Shown: positions 35,382 to 48,000 of the stretch, in pieces | Layout: every line of letters starts with the position of its first letter | How positions within the stretch are numbered: position 1 is the stretch's first letter | Position numbers and translations under genes: made by a program | The notes under the pieces: generated by a model | Told to the model about the DNA's origin: nothing | Seen by the model: the letters and a program-made list of their open reading frames with translations, nothing else | The model's database searches: none | NCBI GenBank assembly: GCA_034359265.1 | Contig: CP136890.1 | Location: 62,311,501 to 62,375,500 of the forward strand | Direction of reading: 5' to 3' | Source: Canna indica | Taxonomy: Eukaryota > Streptophyta > Magnoliopsida > Zingiberales > Cannaceae | Length of the DNA: 64,000 bases

Positions 35382-35824
35382 TTCACTTGGGGCATACGGC
35401 TTGGTGCAGTAATCACCCGTTTGAAAGTCGTAGCTAAAAGCTTATCGTAATTCCTGGGTCGCAACCTTAATGTTCTTGCATATGACCTATAGCAACAGCT
35501 CAGCAACAGCCCTTCAGCAACGACTTTACCTCGGGAGAAAGGTTGTCGTTGATAACGATATCAACAACAAATGTAGGGTCATTGTTGTTTATCTATCAAC
35601 AACGGCCCTGTGCGCCGTGGCTGATAACAATATCAACAACGACGTACGGGGTCGTTGCTGATATATTAGCAACAACGACCGCGTAGGTTGTTGCTAAGTT
35701 ATCAACAACACTATTATATGTCACGACATATTTGCAATGGGTCATCGCTCGTCATTGGTGATGGTCTTCACCGACGGCTTACAAACGGAGCAGGTCGTCG
35801 GTGAAGGTCATATTCGTAGTAGTG
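35382..35824 (-). mobile_element. CACTA transposon terminus
   Basis: The right edge on minus is CACTACTACGAATATGACC, a classical CACTA inverted-repeat start. It is followed inward by repeated TCACCGACGACC-type motifs (35765-35810) and by direct and inverted ATCAACAACGAC/GTCGTTGCTGAT repeats (35510-35705), the subterminal repeats bound by such transposases. It is probably the other end of the element whose coding fragment lies at 16856-17735. Confidence 0.75.
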
Positions 35825-37454
35825 AATTCGATTCTCCATTATGCATGACTCACTGCTGGCTTAGTGTGGGGCCCAATGGGTCAAACACAAAACATGCTAC
35901 CCTCGTAACGGGCTTTATGAGATAGAGCTCGAACGTGACACTTAATGTCTACTAGCATAGACATGCCGCAACACAATCACGATTCTCATTTACGAACGAA
36001 ATCATAAATGTGTTTTCGATTTGAACAAATTATAAGTACTCGAGGAAAGAGTTCCTCAGAACCCTAATTGTAGGGTACGACACGCGATAAATTAAACGCG
36101 ACCCCTGGTCCGGTTTAAGTGTTGAACCGAATCGAACCCGTGGTCTGGTTCATGCAGTGAACCTGCCCATGGTTCAAGGAGGGTCAGCTCAAGTAAAGTG
36201 AGAAATATAATTTCTATTTTGAATAGAAATTCTTATTCGAATTTGAACTCGAATCAGGGGAGATCAAGCTTGGTCTCCCCATGCACCTAACCTCCTTATT
36301 AAATAAGGAGATTAGTTTAGACTCCCTATTTGATAGGGAGATGACTTTATTCATCCCTATTAGATAGGGAGTGGATTAATTCATCCCTATTAGATAGGGA
36401 ATTACTTGGAGGGAAATCCCAGAATTTTAAAATCTGGGGTGTGTTCAAATTTGAACAGGGGCGGCTATTGTAGCCGCCCATGGGGTTTATTTTAATGGTG
36501 GTGGCCGACCCCCTGTAAGAGAATTGATCTCAAAAATAGTTCCGCCCCCTCCAAGCTTTAGCCGCACCTTAGATTTCGACCTCTTACCCATCAGAAAGCT
36601 TGGAGAAGCTCCATCTGATTATTCCCTCGCCAGAAAATCGTTGTCGGGTTGAATCTTTGGAGGAGTCCGAAAATTCCAGCAAGGTACTCTCTCCCTGTGT
36701 GAATTTGTTTCGTGGTTTCTCATCATCCTTCTCCCCTTGCTCGCTGCCCGGTTCTTGGTGGAAGGGCGAACCCTTATTTGGTGCAAATTGGATTTGGAGA
36801 AACTTGTCTGTTGAGCCACAACGAGCCCAGAACCCACGCCCTTATTATCACTAAAGTATATCGTTGTTTTCGGGGATGTTTTTTTATTTTTTAAATCAAA
36901 ATTTCCCGATGTGTTTCCTCTCTGCACCCCAAAACCCACGCCCTCAGTGATCAGAACTCGGTTTTGACCAATCAGCTGGCTCGTCGGCCTCAACGCCATT
37001 ACTTCCGGCCTCAGAACCCTTACAAACTCGTGCTCCCCACGCCCTCAACAACTAGAACTCGGTTTTAACTAGTCTGGCTCGTCAGCCTCGACGTCATTAC
37101 TTGCAGCCTCAGAGCCCTTACAAACTCATGCCCCCATGCCCTTAACAACCCAAAGCGCACTCCTCGCGAGCTCGGTTTCCACCGAGTCTGGTCATCGGCC
37201 ACGACGCCACAACTATCCACCTCAACGCTCCCGCTTCCAATATTCGAACATCTTTAAAGGAAGCCCACAACTACCGAATAGGTAACCCTAGACTTAAACT
37301 TATTTTTTTTTACAGGAACACAAAATCGACACTGGTCGACAAACACAATGTCGACACCACTCCACATTTTGGCCAAAAAATGGCCAAACAGTTCAATAGA
37401 TACCCAAGAAAAACCAAAAGAAAAATAGAAAAACATTCTCTTTATTCATAAAGT
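35825..37454. other. Unclassified repetitive DNA, probably old Gypsy LTR material
   Basis: No convincing gene is visible. From 36530 to 36720 the sequence resembles the promoter-proximal part of plant Gypsy LTRs (GC-rich leader with GCCAGAAAATCGTTGTCGG). A diverged duplication relates 36920-37030 to 37050-37140 (CAGAACTCGGTTTTGACCA / TAGAACTCGGTTTTAACTA, each followed by CTGGCTCGTC.GCCTC). A hairpin array lies at 36257-36400. Confidence 0.45.
36257..36400. repeat. Tandem 30-bp units, each with a perfect hairpin
   Basis: Palindromes lie at 36292-36310 (CTCCTTATTAAATAAGGAG), 36322-36340 (CTCCCTATTTGATAGGGAG), 36354-36370 and 36384-36400 (both TCCCTATTAGATAGGGA). The period is 30 bp. A related inverted pair, GGGGAGA...TCTCCCC, precedes them at 36257-36280. 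The stems keep pairing although the stem sequence changes between units (CTCCTTAT with ATAAGGAG, CTCCCTAT with ATAGGGAG). Confidence 0.85.
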
Positions 37455-37742
37455 CTACGATGCCCCAAAACCGGATCACGCGACCGGCCAGAGTGCAAAC
37501 GGACACTTTGAAGCCTAAACCATGCAATCACCTCAACCATGCAATATAATCAACTCAGAAAACAATGACATACACATTGATTAATAAAAGTAGTAAACAT
37601 CAAGTATAACTACATAAGTTCACATGATCAAGAGCTGCATGCCTAAGATATAATACACGTCTTAAAAAGATAACTCAAACTAAACACGACTCGATCCGAC
37701 TACACCAACGGGTTTCATGAGACCACCACCGGAGTCTGCCGC

Positions 37743-38276
37743 TAGGGGTGGCAATCCGTGTCATGTCGTGTCGTGTCTAAATGTGTCTTGTGTTGTAAAA
37801 GGCTAAACCCAAACCCAACACGTTTATTAAACGTGTCCGAATATGCAAACCCGAACCCGACCCTTTTATTTCCGGGTTGACATGACACGACACACTTAAC
37901 CCATTTAAGTAAACGTGTCTAAACGTGTACATGTGTACACCGACACGATATAACACGATAAACACAATTTCAATAGTGAACAAAAAGAAAGCTACTAAAA
38001 TTAAAAATTAAACACAGTAGAAATACTATTAATAACAAGACATACCCAACATCCATAATTTTTTACTTTTTATCATATATATATCCTTATAAACGGGTAA
38101 ATGGATTGAATAGGTTCAGCAACACGATTAAACATGTTTTGTTAAATGGGTTTAATCGTGTTTATACGGGTTTAACCTTGTTTATTCAAAACACACGTTT
38201 AGCCAAATTCGAACCTGCGTAACTCTATGTCGTGTCGTGTTGGGTTATCGTGTCATGTTAGAAATTGCCAGCCCTA
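37743..38276. mobile_element. Non-autonomous hAT element (534 bp)
   Basis: The terminal inverted repeats are TAGGGGTGGCAAT and ATTGCCAGCCCTA. The flanks TCTGCCGC (37735-37742) and TCTGTCGC (38277-38284) form an 8-bp target duplication with one mismatch, the hAT length. The interior is rich in CGTGTCGTGT and AACACG repeats and codes for nothing. Confidence 0.9.
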
Positions 38277-38689
38277 TCTGTCGCCACCAGCCGCACCATA
38301 CCTCAATGATCATGCTCTGCAAAATAGTATCCAAAAAAGAATGGTGAGTTAAAAGAACTCAGTGAGTGGCCGTCTCGACCATCACTAAGCCAAACCATAT
38401 AAGTAAATAAATGCAATAGTTAACTCTCTGTTCAAATGATAGATACAAATCACGGCAACAACTTGCATTAGTAAACTCATGCACTACGCGCACCACACAG
38501 TCTGACTCGGCCCAATTGAAACTATCCTCTAGTTATCCATCCACAACCCACAGAGTACTCACTAAGCCGACCACCGCCAGCAAACCTCCCAACTCGGGCT
38601 CACTGAGCTAGGAAGGCTCTCAAGCCTCAGTGCCCACAACTCAGTCGGGAAAGACCCTCCGACCATGCCACTCAGGTCAGTCGTTGGCG

Positions 38690-38925
38690 TGGCTCACCGA
38701 CGTATGTCTCGACCCATAATCACTCGTACGCTAGGCGTACCACTTGGCCCAATACGACCCAACATCAACTCATGCGCGACGCGCACCACTCAGCCCATCC
38801 GGCATTCTGACCCAATATCATCTCGTGCATGATGCGCACCACTTGGCCTATCCGGACCAATATCATCTCGCACGCGATGCACACCACTCGGCCTATCCGG
38901 CCCAATATCATCTCGTCTGAGTTTA
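38690..38925. repeat. Imperfect tandem repeats (about 55 bp) in the Gypsy LTR
   Basis: The phrase CAATATCATCTCG...GATGC.CACCACT.GGCC.ATCCGG recurs about four times with point differences. It gives misleading short ORFs on minus. Confidence 0.75.
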
Positions 38926-40357
38926 TGAATTTTACAGACAATGAAAAGATTACCAACCTGCCTAAGTATTTCGACTTAAAGAAATAACTAGACTCTTTAA
39001 TTTCCCTTCTTTCCCTTGTCTCGCAGAACATCGGTCCGCATCCGAAATTCCAGCCCTTCTATGGCCAACTTCCTAATTTTTTCCAGTCGAGGGCTATACC
39101 CTCATCCCGACATGTAAAAGTTCAACTTTCCTACGGTTCACATGGTTGAACTCCTAATATTTATAGCAAGCTAGGGAAAGTTGCACCGGGTTCACAACCT
39201 GACTCATTTAATAGATACAACGATAATTCTAACCTACAAAACTCATCTGTTTACTATACATGCACTACTGTTCAGCTCGAAATAATGATTTCTAAGTTTG
39301 TATAACATAGCTTACATAAAGATTGATAGGTCATTTCAGTATTTTACAAAATGCACTATTATCTCAAACAAACAAATCTCAACAGACATTAAACGAAAAT
39401 TCCAGCAACCCATGATAATTTCAGCATATGATAATTAGTTATACTTAATATCTAAATCATAGCATCATGCCAAACATAACATGAAACAAAAGCTTATCTA
39501 ATTTCCCTTTAAGGGTATATACCCTACACCCTTAGGGTCACTCGTCCACAGTAGGCCACAACTATATGAGATTTCAGCATGATATAAAACATGTAATTCT
39601 CGGAATTAATCCGTAATAAAAATAGAATTAATTAACAAACATCAAATTTGAGTTCTCCTACTAGGGCTAGCCCTCCCCAAGGTTTGGGGGCATGCCCTAG
39701 AGCTGCCACACCCTTTCAAACCCCAAGGGGCGCCCTAAAAATCCCCAATCAACGCATACAACTCGAAGAATCAAATAACTCGCAAGAAATTTCAAGAACT
39801 CAACCAAAATTTCAAGAACACTACTCGGCAACCCCTATTCATGACTTCTAAGGATTTTTAGGGAAGATCCACTCACGTATGATTGGTTTAGGGACAAGGA
39901 AGACGATGGAGAAGCCTCGCGTCGTATCCAATCCGACGAAGCTCCGATCTTCTGGCCGATTCCTCTCGATTCAACCTTCTCCCTCTCTCGCTTCCTTGGG
40001 GGGGGGGGCATGCGGCCTTTTTCTCCGGTCATATGCCCCAAGTGGCATGTTTTATTCTTTTTCTTTTTTTTTTAATTGTCAAATTATGATGTTGCCCCTC
40101 CTCACTTAATTCAACCCAACTTGCTCAAAACGAGTCCGATTCGAGCTCCGACCGCATCCTCGGACTCGGCTCGAACACAGCTCGAACACAGCTCGAACTT
40201 AACACAATAAATGTCCCTATATTTAGGTAATTTAAATTGAGCAAGGGTCTCATCTCAATTCGCGCCCAATCGCAATTAACTCTGCACGTGTCGTTAAGCG
40301 TCGCGCTCCTCCTGCTGAATCCAATATGCAAAATCCAATAAATTTCACGGGTATTAC

Positions 40358-41438
40358 AAATTCCCACAAGGGAGAGATTTACACGTACAAGCCCACGAAA
40401 GACAATTTACAAGCAGAAAACAAGTAACCGAAATATACAAAGATGCCAAAGTATACAATTACAGAAGGAAAAACATTCCATTGATGCAACTCTCAAGACC
40501 ACAAGAGGGAAAAGGAAGTACTCTTCTTCTCCACAACCACATCGATGCTGGACCACAAGCAAATGTCGGTGCTGATCGCGAACCTCAAAAACAATAGCTC
40601 TAGCCTGAAGGGGCCAGGCACTGTTGTTGAGAGGGACGAGGCACAAGGTGATTAGAGGTTCCAGGAGCAGGCCGACCAACTAGGGAGAATGATGTTCGAT
40701 ACATAAGCCTCATGGTGCGAACTCACCGTGGTTAGCCGGGCACAAGTCTTCAGCCACCTTTGGCACCGATGCCAACCTTGCGCCTCCCACCTTCCTCTTA
40801 AGCCCAGTGGTGCGAACACACGACGATTCTTGAACTGCTCATGACTCCCTGAGGAATGGTCATCTTCGACGTCTCCCACTCCATTGTAAATTTTCATCTC
40901 AAGTTAAACAATCATCTCAAGTATTTATTTTTTTTAAAAAAAGCTGATGTAAAAAACAACTTTTACTCATCACGGTAATACTAATTCTTCTATTATGCTA
41001 TAGATAGCTTCTCGCCTAATTATCAAAACCATTCGATGAAAGATTACATTCCTATATAACTATTTTCCTAAAATAGCTAAATTGATGCTCATTGCAAAAA
41101 ATATTATGCTCTAATAAATCAAATATTTTTTTTCATCACAATAATTTGTAGAAATTTTGCAAACAGCTTCATAAAACCAACTAAACACATATACAACATT
41201 TTCATAAACATCAAACTTTTATGCAAATGACGCGCCATCGTTTGGCCACACTACTAGTTTATACATAAATTTAATGTTGTGGTAAATAAAAGTAAATCGA
41301 GTAACTGTTATCTTATAACTATTAAATTATTGTTGAAATAAATAGTGATATTAAGGTATTTAATTATAATTATATATTATTATTTATTTGAAAAGAGATA
41401 TGATATACTAATATCTCAATTAAATAAATTTATTAAAT
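40358..41438. other. Intergenic stretch without recognisable gene
   Basis: Two minus-strand ORFs (40407-40679 and 40652-40897, 90 and 81 codons) overlap here but match no family I recognise and have no supporting signal. From 40900 onward the DNA is AT-rich and looks like ordinary spacer. Confidence 0.5.
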
Positions 41439-41556
41439 AGTCAACTGTGGGTAGCACAGTTGTTGATAGTAACACGTTGTATGTTGTCTAGAGATTTAAA
41501 ATTCGATTCCTAGTATGGTTATTTATTGTGATTTTTTATCTTTGTTTAATTTTTTT
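41439..41556 (+). mobile_element. tRNA-derived SINE, copy 1
   Basis: A box-A-like TAGCACAGTTG (41452-41462) and a box-B-like ATTCGATTCC (about 41503-41512) are spaced as in a tRNA-derived RNA polymerase III promoter. A T-rich tail follows. TTTATTAAAT at 41429-41438 and 41557-41566 is a likely 10-bp target duplication, although it is AT-rich. The downstream body matches the SINE at 48246-48338. Confidence 0.75.
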
Positions 41557-41599
41557 TTTATTAAATCATGAAAATATCAAATATTCAAGTAAATCTTAT

Positions 41600-42035
41600 T
41601 TGAATAATGTCATTAATTAAATTAATTAAATTGATATATAAAAAATGGGTTAGTAAATCAGCTTATATTTTTTTTCTCCTCCGACCAATTATTTTCCCGC
41701 CTCCCCAACTCGCCTCCGCGCCCTGTTTTTTTGCAGCCGACCCCGACAAACTCCCCGCGCACTATTCTTTTTTTGCAGCCGACCCTGACAAACTCCCCGC
41801 GCCCTAATCCTTCTCCCCGTGCGATCCTCTCTACAACTCCTCGCCACTCCTCCGCCGTGAGAGCTGCGTCTGCGCCTCAGACGGGTATGAGGCTTCTCTT
41901 TTCTATGCGTTTCTAAGCCATCCCGATCTCTTGGGGTTGGCGGCGAATGAATCGGCTCCGAGTAGTGGTGCATTTGTTCTAACTTGGGTTTTTGCTAAAG
42001 ATTCTAGGGTTTCGGTACTCTTGATTTTCTTGGCA
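41600..42035 (+). promoter_or_regulatory. Upstream region and probable 5' UTR of the SAC3-like locus
   Basis: Pyrimidine-rich sequence (41680-41860) includes a 42-bp tandem duplication (GCAGCCGACCC.GACAAACTC at 41733 and 41775). No clear TATA box was fixed. The ORF frame of exon 1 stays open upstream of 42036 to 41931, so an earlier start cannot be excluded. Confidence 0.4.
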
Positions 42036-45000
42036 ATGGAGTTTCAAGGCTTCAATCGAAGGGCCCCCGCTCCGGCCTGTCTAAATGCTGTAGAGGAAGC
42101 TTCAAGAAAACATACTTACTCTGGAGCAGCTTTAACAAAATATACTTACTCTAGAGCAGTCAAAAGGGATAGGTCTCCTCACGCACCACCTGCTGTGGTT
42201 TTTGGTTCATCTTCTGTTGAGAGGTATCATTAGAGTTATGTTTATATTTCGGCTTTTATTTGAAAAAAATTCCATACTTGCATTTGAAAAAGATTCATTC
42301 AGCATATCGTTGATTACTTACCTGGAAAGTGGGATCCATAGTTTTTTATTTATGTTATTCAGAGGCTGCTTTCGTGTGTGTATATATATATGGCTGTTGA
42401 AAGTTCTGTTTTTTTTATTTAAGCTTTGTTTAGGAAATTTTCATGTCTGTGTGGGAAATAAATCATTTTCTGCATTTTGATTTCTTGCCTAGTACCCATT
42501 ATTTATATTTATGCTATAAAGAGGCTGCTTTCACGTCTACAACTGCTGCAAGTTCAATTTCTGAGTGCTTTTTTTAGTTTAAATTAATTAGTATTCATGA
42601 CTTCTCCCATGTTTCCAGTCGCTACTCTGTGGTATTGACTATAGTGGATGCTTCAAATACGTTGCAGGCCCGTTAAATCCCCTCGTAGAATGGCTGACCA
42701 AAGGAAATGTCCTGTTCATCACTCTAATTCACCACCTAAACCAACAGCTTCAAGGGGATCATCAAACGGAGATAGTTTAATTGAAGTTGAAAGCTTGAAA
42801 TCATCACAACTTGTGGTTGGACTTTGTCCGGATATGTGTCCAGGTATGTATATTAACTGCCTACTTTAAACTTTATCCAGAACCTTTTAATGGTTTTAAG
42901 TATTCTACTATGTGTTAAGTCTTTATTCGTGCTAGAAAATGAACAATGAGTATTCCTAATCCTGATAATAACATATTCTGAAGTGGATTTATGCTTTACT
43001 TTTTCAGAATTAGAAAGAGATGAACGGGAGAGGAAAAGGGACCTTGATAGATATGAGAGGTTGGATGGAGATAGAAATCAAACTAGTAAGTATCTTGCCG
43101 TTAAAAAGGTACATGGCACTGTAATTATCTTCTTTTCATGGTCCAACTAAACGTACTCTAAAAAAATCACCATTCAAGCTCATATATGAGGAGCATAACT
43201 TTAACTATTTTCTTACTTATACAGTATAATAGATCAGTGGCATGTGAAGCTGACTTGATTAGGCCGATGCCAGTCCTGCAAAAGACAGTTGATTATCTTC
43301 TGGCTTTATTAAATCAACCTTACAATGAGGACTTTTTGAATATCTACAAATTCTTGTGGGATAGAACGCGAGCAATACGGATGGACTTCAGAATGCAATG
43401 CATTTCTAACCAACAGGCTATACTCATGCATGAACAAATGGTAGTATGCGCTATCAGATGTTATGTTTTCCCTTTCACATCAACATACTCATGAATCATG
43501 AGCTGATCTGTTTCTTGTCTCTTCAACAGATTAGATTCCATATTGTCGCAATGCATGAATTGTGTGAATACAATAAAGGAGAAGGCCTTGCACAGGGATT
43601 TGATGCACATCTGAACATTGAACAAATGAATAAGATATCAGTTGAGTTGTTTCAGATGTATGATGATCACAATCACAGAGAGAATGGAATAGTTCCTACC
43701 GAAAAGGAGTTTCGCGGTTATTATGCACTTCTCAACTTAGATAAACATCCAGGATTTAAAGTAAGCCATCTCTATGTGGCAGATTGTTCAGTTTTGATTC
43801 TTCTGGTAGGAGATGGTTCTGTTCCCTTCATGTGATTGATGGGTATATAATCACATTTTAGGTAGAACCTGCAGAGCTTTCACTCAGCCTTGCTAAGATG
43901 ACTCCTGAAATAAGAAACAGCCCAGAAATATTGTTTGCTCGAGATGTAGCAAGGTACTTATGCCTGGGGTTTTATTAAGTTTAATTAATTTTGCTTATTT
44001 CATCGCACTTATAGTGCATATTTTCCCTTCTCAGAACTTGTAGGATAGGCAATTATATTGCCTTTTTTCATCTTGCGAGAAAAGCAACTTACTTGCAGGC
44101 ATGTTTGATGCATGCTCACTTTGCTAAGGTATCTACCATTATATTTCTGCTTCTTTTACTAAGTACATCTAACCTGTGCTGCTTTATACTTGTCACTTAC
44201 TGCTTCTTTGTGGATATATTAGTAAATAGTTTGGTATCCCATTGAAGAATTGCGAATATGAACCGAACCGTTGAGATGTATTTGGAAATGCTTTGATTAA
44301 TAATGTTAGAGGTCAGTTAATAAAATCAAATGGCGAAGACCATCAATCAAAATTTAATTTGGGTTCTTGCACTCTTTGTTCATAGATAATCATTTTTGTG
44401 AATTTGATTCTTGATGGCAAGTGTTCCTTGCCTTCTTTTCTCGAGACAATGTTGAGGTCAGAGATTTTTTGAAACAAAAAGTTGGAAGAATAGAAAGGAT
44501 CACTAATAAGTAGTTTCTTTGTGGTAAATATGCCCTTTTAGATGGTTGGAACTTACCTGGTTAATCAAGCTGAAGATGTCTGAAAGGAATGCCTACGGAA
44601 GAACCAAGAGATATTACCATGACTTTGATATGACCTTTTCTGTGTAACCTTCTAAAGCTAAAATGACCATCAAAAAGGAAACTGAACTACAACTTTTTTC
44701 AGTCTGCTGCAACCCATGAATTAAAAACCTGCTGCCTTAGTTCAGATCCAATATTTGCAAATCATCAATTTTGTGTTTATCATTTCTTCCTTTATAGGAT
44801 CTCCTGATTATGAGAAAGACTCCATGAGTATGTGATTGATATAATTTGAGACATTCTCTTGTACAATTGCATTTTTGGCATGGTTATGATTGTGTAAAAG
44901 ACTAAGCAAATATCTTTCTTTTTTATTCCAGAAAAGGACGCAGGCAAGGTAACTCAAAATTTCTAGGATCTGGTTAACTATAATATTTCACATAAACTTG

Positions 45001-48000
45001 GATTTAATTATTTTTCAATTTACAGGAGGAAGATGTTGGGAGTCTTTTATAATACATGGATTTGCATTAAAGAAATTTGAGGAAACCTATATGGTGAAGG
45101 AAGGACCATTTCTTAATAGTAAAACAGATTTCCCTACCAAAGCGGTCACATCTTGTGCAGCTTAAGAAATCACGAATGATCTTTCATGATATTTATCATG
45201 GTCCTACCATTTCTGATGTCACTGAGATAAGAAAAACTGTTAGGACTGTTTCTAACAGTGACACTGATTTCCCTGTGGAGCATCATTCACAGCCTGTGTT
45301 GCACAATAGCAAAGAATCTGTTCCTAATGGGTTGGATACTGCAGATAAAATAGCTATTGCATCTGAAGCAGATACTTGGGGAACTTCGAGCAAGGAAGTG
45401 AATATTGCCGGAGATCTAGAACCTATCAATTCTTCATTTAATAATGCAATAAGCAGTTCACGATCCTATATGGATACAGATAGAGCTGCGAGCAAGGAAG
45501 TCAATATTGTCAGAGATTTAGAACCTATCAGTTCTTCATTTAATAATGCAATAAGCAGTTCACCATCCTATATGGATATAGATAGAGAGCTAGAAAACAA
45601 AGAGCAGTTGCTTGTGCTTTATGGAAGTAGTCAAGTTACTGTTGCGAAGCTAAAGCTGATTTTGAGGTTCGTCTTTTTCCCTACTAACATCTTTGATATC
45701 TCTGTTATTTGACCGTTCTTGGACTTAAAAGTCTTGTCTTTATAACCAGGAAATGGAAGCAGCAGGCAACAAAAAGGAGAGAAACTTGTGAGCAAAGAAT
45801 TATGCTTGCAAGTCAAACTGTTTCTGATGGCTGCACGGATCATGAAGATTTGCCCAATCGGGAAGTGAATATTGTCGGAGATCTAGAACCTATAAGTTCT
45901 TCATTTAATAATGCAATAAGCAGTTCACCATCCTATATGGATATAGATAGAGAGCTAGAAAACAAAGAGCAGTTGCTTGTGCTTTATGAAAGTAGTCAAG
46001 TTGCTGTGGAGAAGTTAAAGCTGATTTTGAGGTTATTTCCCTACTAACATCTTTTATATCTGTTATTTGACCATTCTTGGACTTAAAAGTCTTGTCTTTA
46101 TGGTTGATAACCAGGAAATGGAAGCAGCAGGCAACAAAAAGGAGAGAAACTCGTGAGCGAAGAATTATGCTAGCAAGTCAAGCACTAAGTTCACTTTTCG
46201 CTGGGCCACCTATTCGTCAATGCAGATATGTGAGTAACTCTACCTACATCTCTGATCTATACAGAGATGTAGCTAATTTACTTTTCTTTTTTAATTAGTC
46301 TTCAAGGCTTGCTGATGGTGAGCTTGACATTGCTAAGACTGCAAGAGAGAGACATTGGAAACAAGCCAAATCATGGTCAAAAATTAATGTTTCAGAATTG
46401 GTTGCACCAATATTAAGCTCAAGAAATCCTGATGCCAAATGCCTTTGCTAGAAGCTACTTCTACTTGGACAACCATCTCTGGAGAAAGGAAAAGGAAGTT
46501 GTGTGACTTTGAAGTGGTTGCTCTCAAAAATGATGGGTTCTAGTGACGACAATGATAAGCCAATGGTTTCTCTGCCCCATTTATCAATATGGAGTAGTTG
46601 GATCAGCTCACAACTGCACCCTTTCTACAAATGTTGCTTCTCCATAATTCGAGAGGCTACTTTTGATAGTACGGATTTAATTTCTGAAGGCGATATTGTT
46701 ACTGGAACTAGCTCTATTATGTTTCATGTGTCAGAAAGCATTCCATGGGATGTTCAGAGGGTGCATAATGTTTTAGCACGTATACCAACTGGATCAAGCT
46801 TACCTCTCCTGATAGTAAGTGGAGATGCGTACACTGAAGAAACTTTTGATCCTTCACTTACAATAAGTAGGAGGCTCGGCCTCCATGATGTAGACACGAC
46901 AAGAATATCCTCATTTTCAGTTATATTCCTGTGCGATAGCTGCTGTAAAGAGAATCCCAATAGTTTATTCAAGGATGACAAAGTGAGAGAGGGTCTGCAG
47001 TGGCTGGCAAAGCATTCACCCAGACAACCTACTGTTTGCCAGCTGAAGACACGTGATTTTGTCATGGACTACTTGACGTCTTCAGAAGAGGTCCTAGAAA
47101 ATGACGATGCTGCCTCTGAAGGTCCGAACTATTTTATCTCTATTTTCAATGCAGCACTAGACAGATTGGTACATGAGATTGTAAGAACTGCTTCCTTGAA
47201 TGCTAACCACTGGCCAAGCCCTGATATTGATCTGCTTGAGAAGTCTAGCAATGAATGTGATTTGGTGGATATGTTCTTACCAAGTGTTGGCTGGAGTTCG
47301 CCTTTGAGAATTGAGCCGGTTGTTAAAGCTATAAAGGGTTGTAAGCTCCCAGAATTTTCAACTGACATATCTTGGCTGAAGGAAGGTTCTTATATGGGCT
47401 TGAAGATTATAGATCAACAGTTGGGCCTGGAGAAAAGTTTGATGAACTACATGACCCAATCATGCCAGATGTTGAAGTCTGATCTAGCTGCTAGAGAGGC
47501 TGGAATAATGGTCCAGACTAGTGCTTATCTTGAGCTTCATGGTTCATATTACTATATTGTTCCTAGGTGGTCAATGATATTCCGGAGGATCCAGAATTGG
47601 CGATTAATGAATCTTGCTGCTGGCGTATGCTCAGTTGCTTATTTGTTGGAGCAGCATCAGGACAGGCTTTCTGCAGCAGCTGATCATGTTCAAGGTTTTT
47701 ATGTGGCTACACCTCCAAAGTTGATCACCATGACACAGAATCTGCAGAAAAAAGGTGATTCAGAAGGGTTACTACCAATGTATTCTTTTCCAACAAGACT
47801 TCCTTTCAACATGATTTTTGAGGTTAGCTGCAACATTCTACTTACAGAGCCGCCCACAACGTCGCTCCAGCCTTCAATTCTAAGTGCACATATACATGAA
47901 GGTGGTGATGCTACAAAAACCAATAATCTAGCTGAGAACAGCGAGGCGGATCTCAAATGCACAAGTGCCAGAGACGAGGGAGGGTTAGCAATTCCTTCGT

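Larger units (their letters stand above)
37455..40357 (-). mobile_element. Gypsy-type LTR (probable solo LTR) with inserted short hAT
   Basis: On minus it begins TGTAATACCCGTGAAATTT at 40357 and runs to TTTTGGGGCAT at about 37461. Internal blocks are shared with the solo LTR at 5972-8513, such as the stretch with CACTCAGTGAGTGGC and CCAGCCGCACCAT (38290-38390). No primer site or coding region adjoins it, and no clear target duplication was found, so the outer left boundary is uncertain. A G10 run lies near 40000. Confidence 0.65.

Noticed and set aside
38765..39031. 88-codon minus ORF with CEMILGRIG-type repeats
   Set aside because: It is the translation of the 55-bp tandem repeat in an LTR, not a protein gene.
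40407..40897. Two overlapping minus-strand ORFs (90 and 81 codons) as a gene
   Set aside because: No recognised domain, no splice or promoter signal, and composition like spacer DNA; length is within chance for this window.
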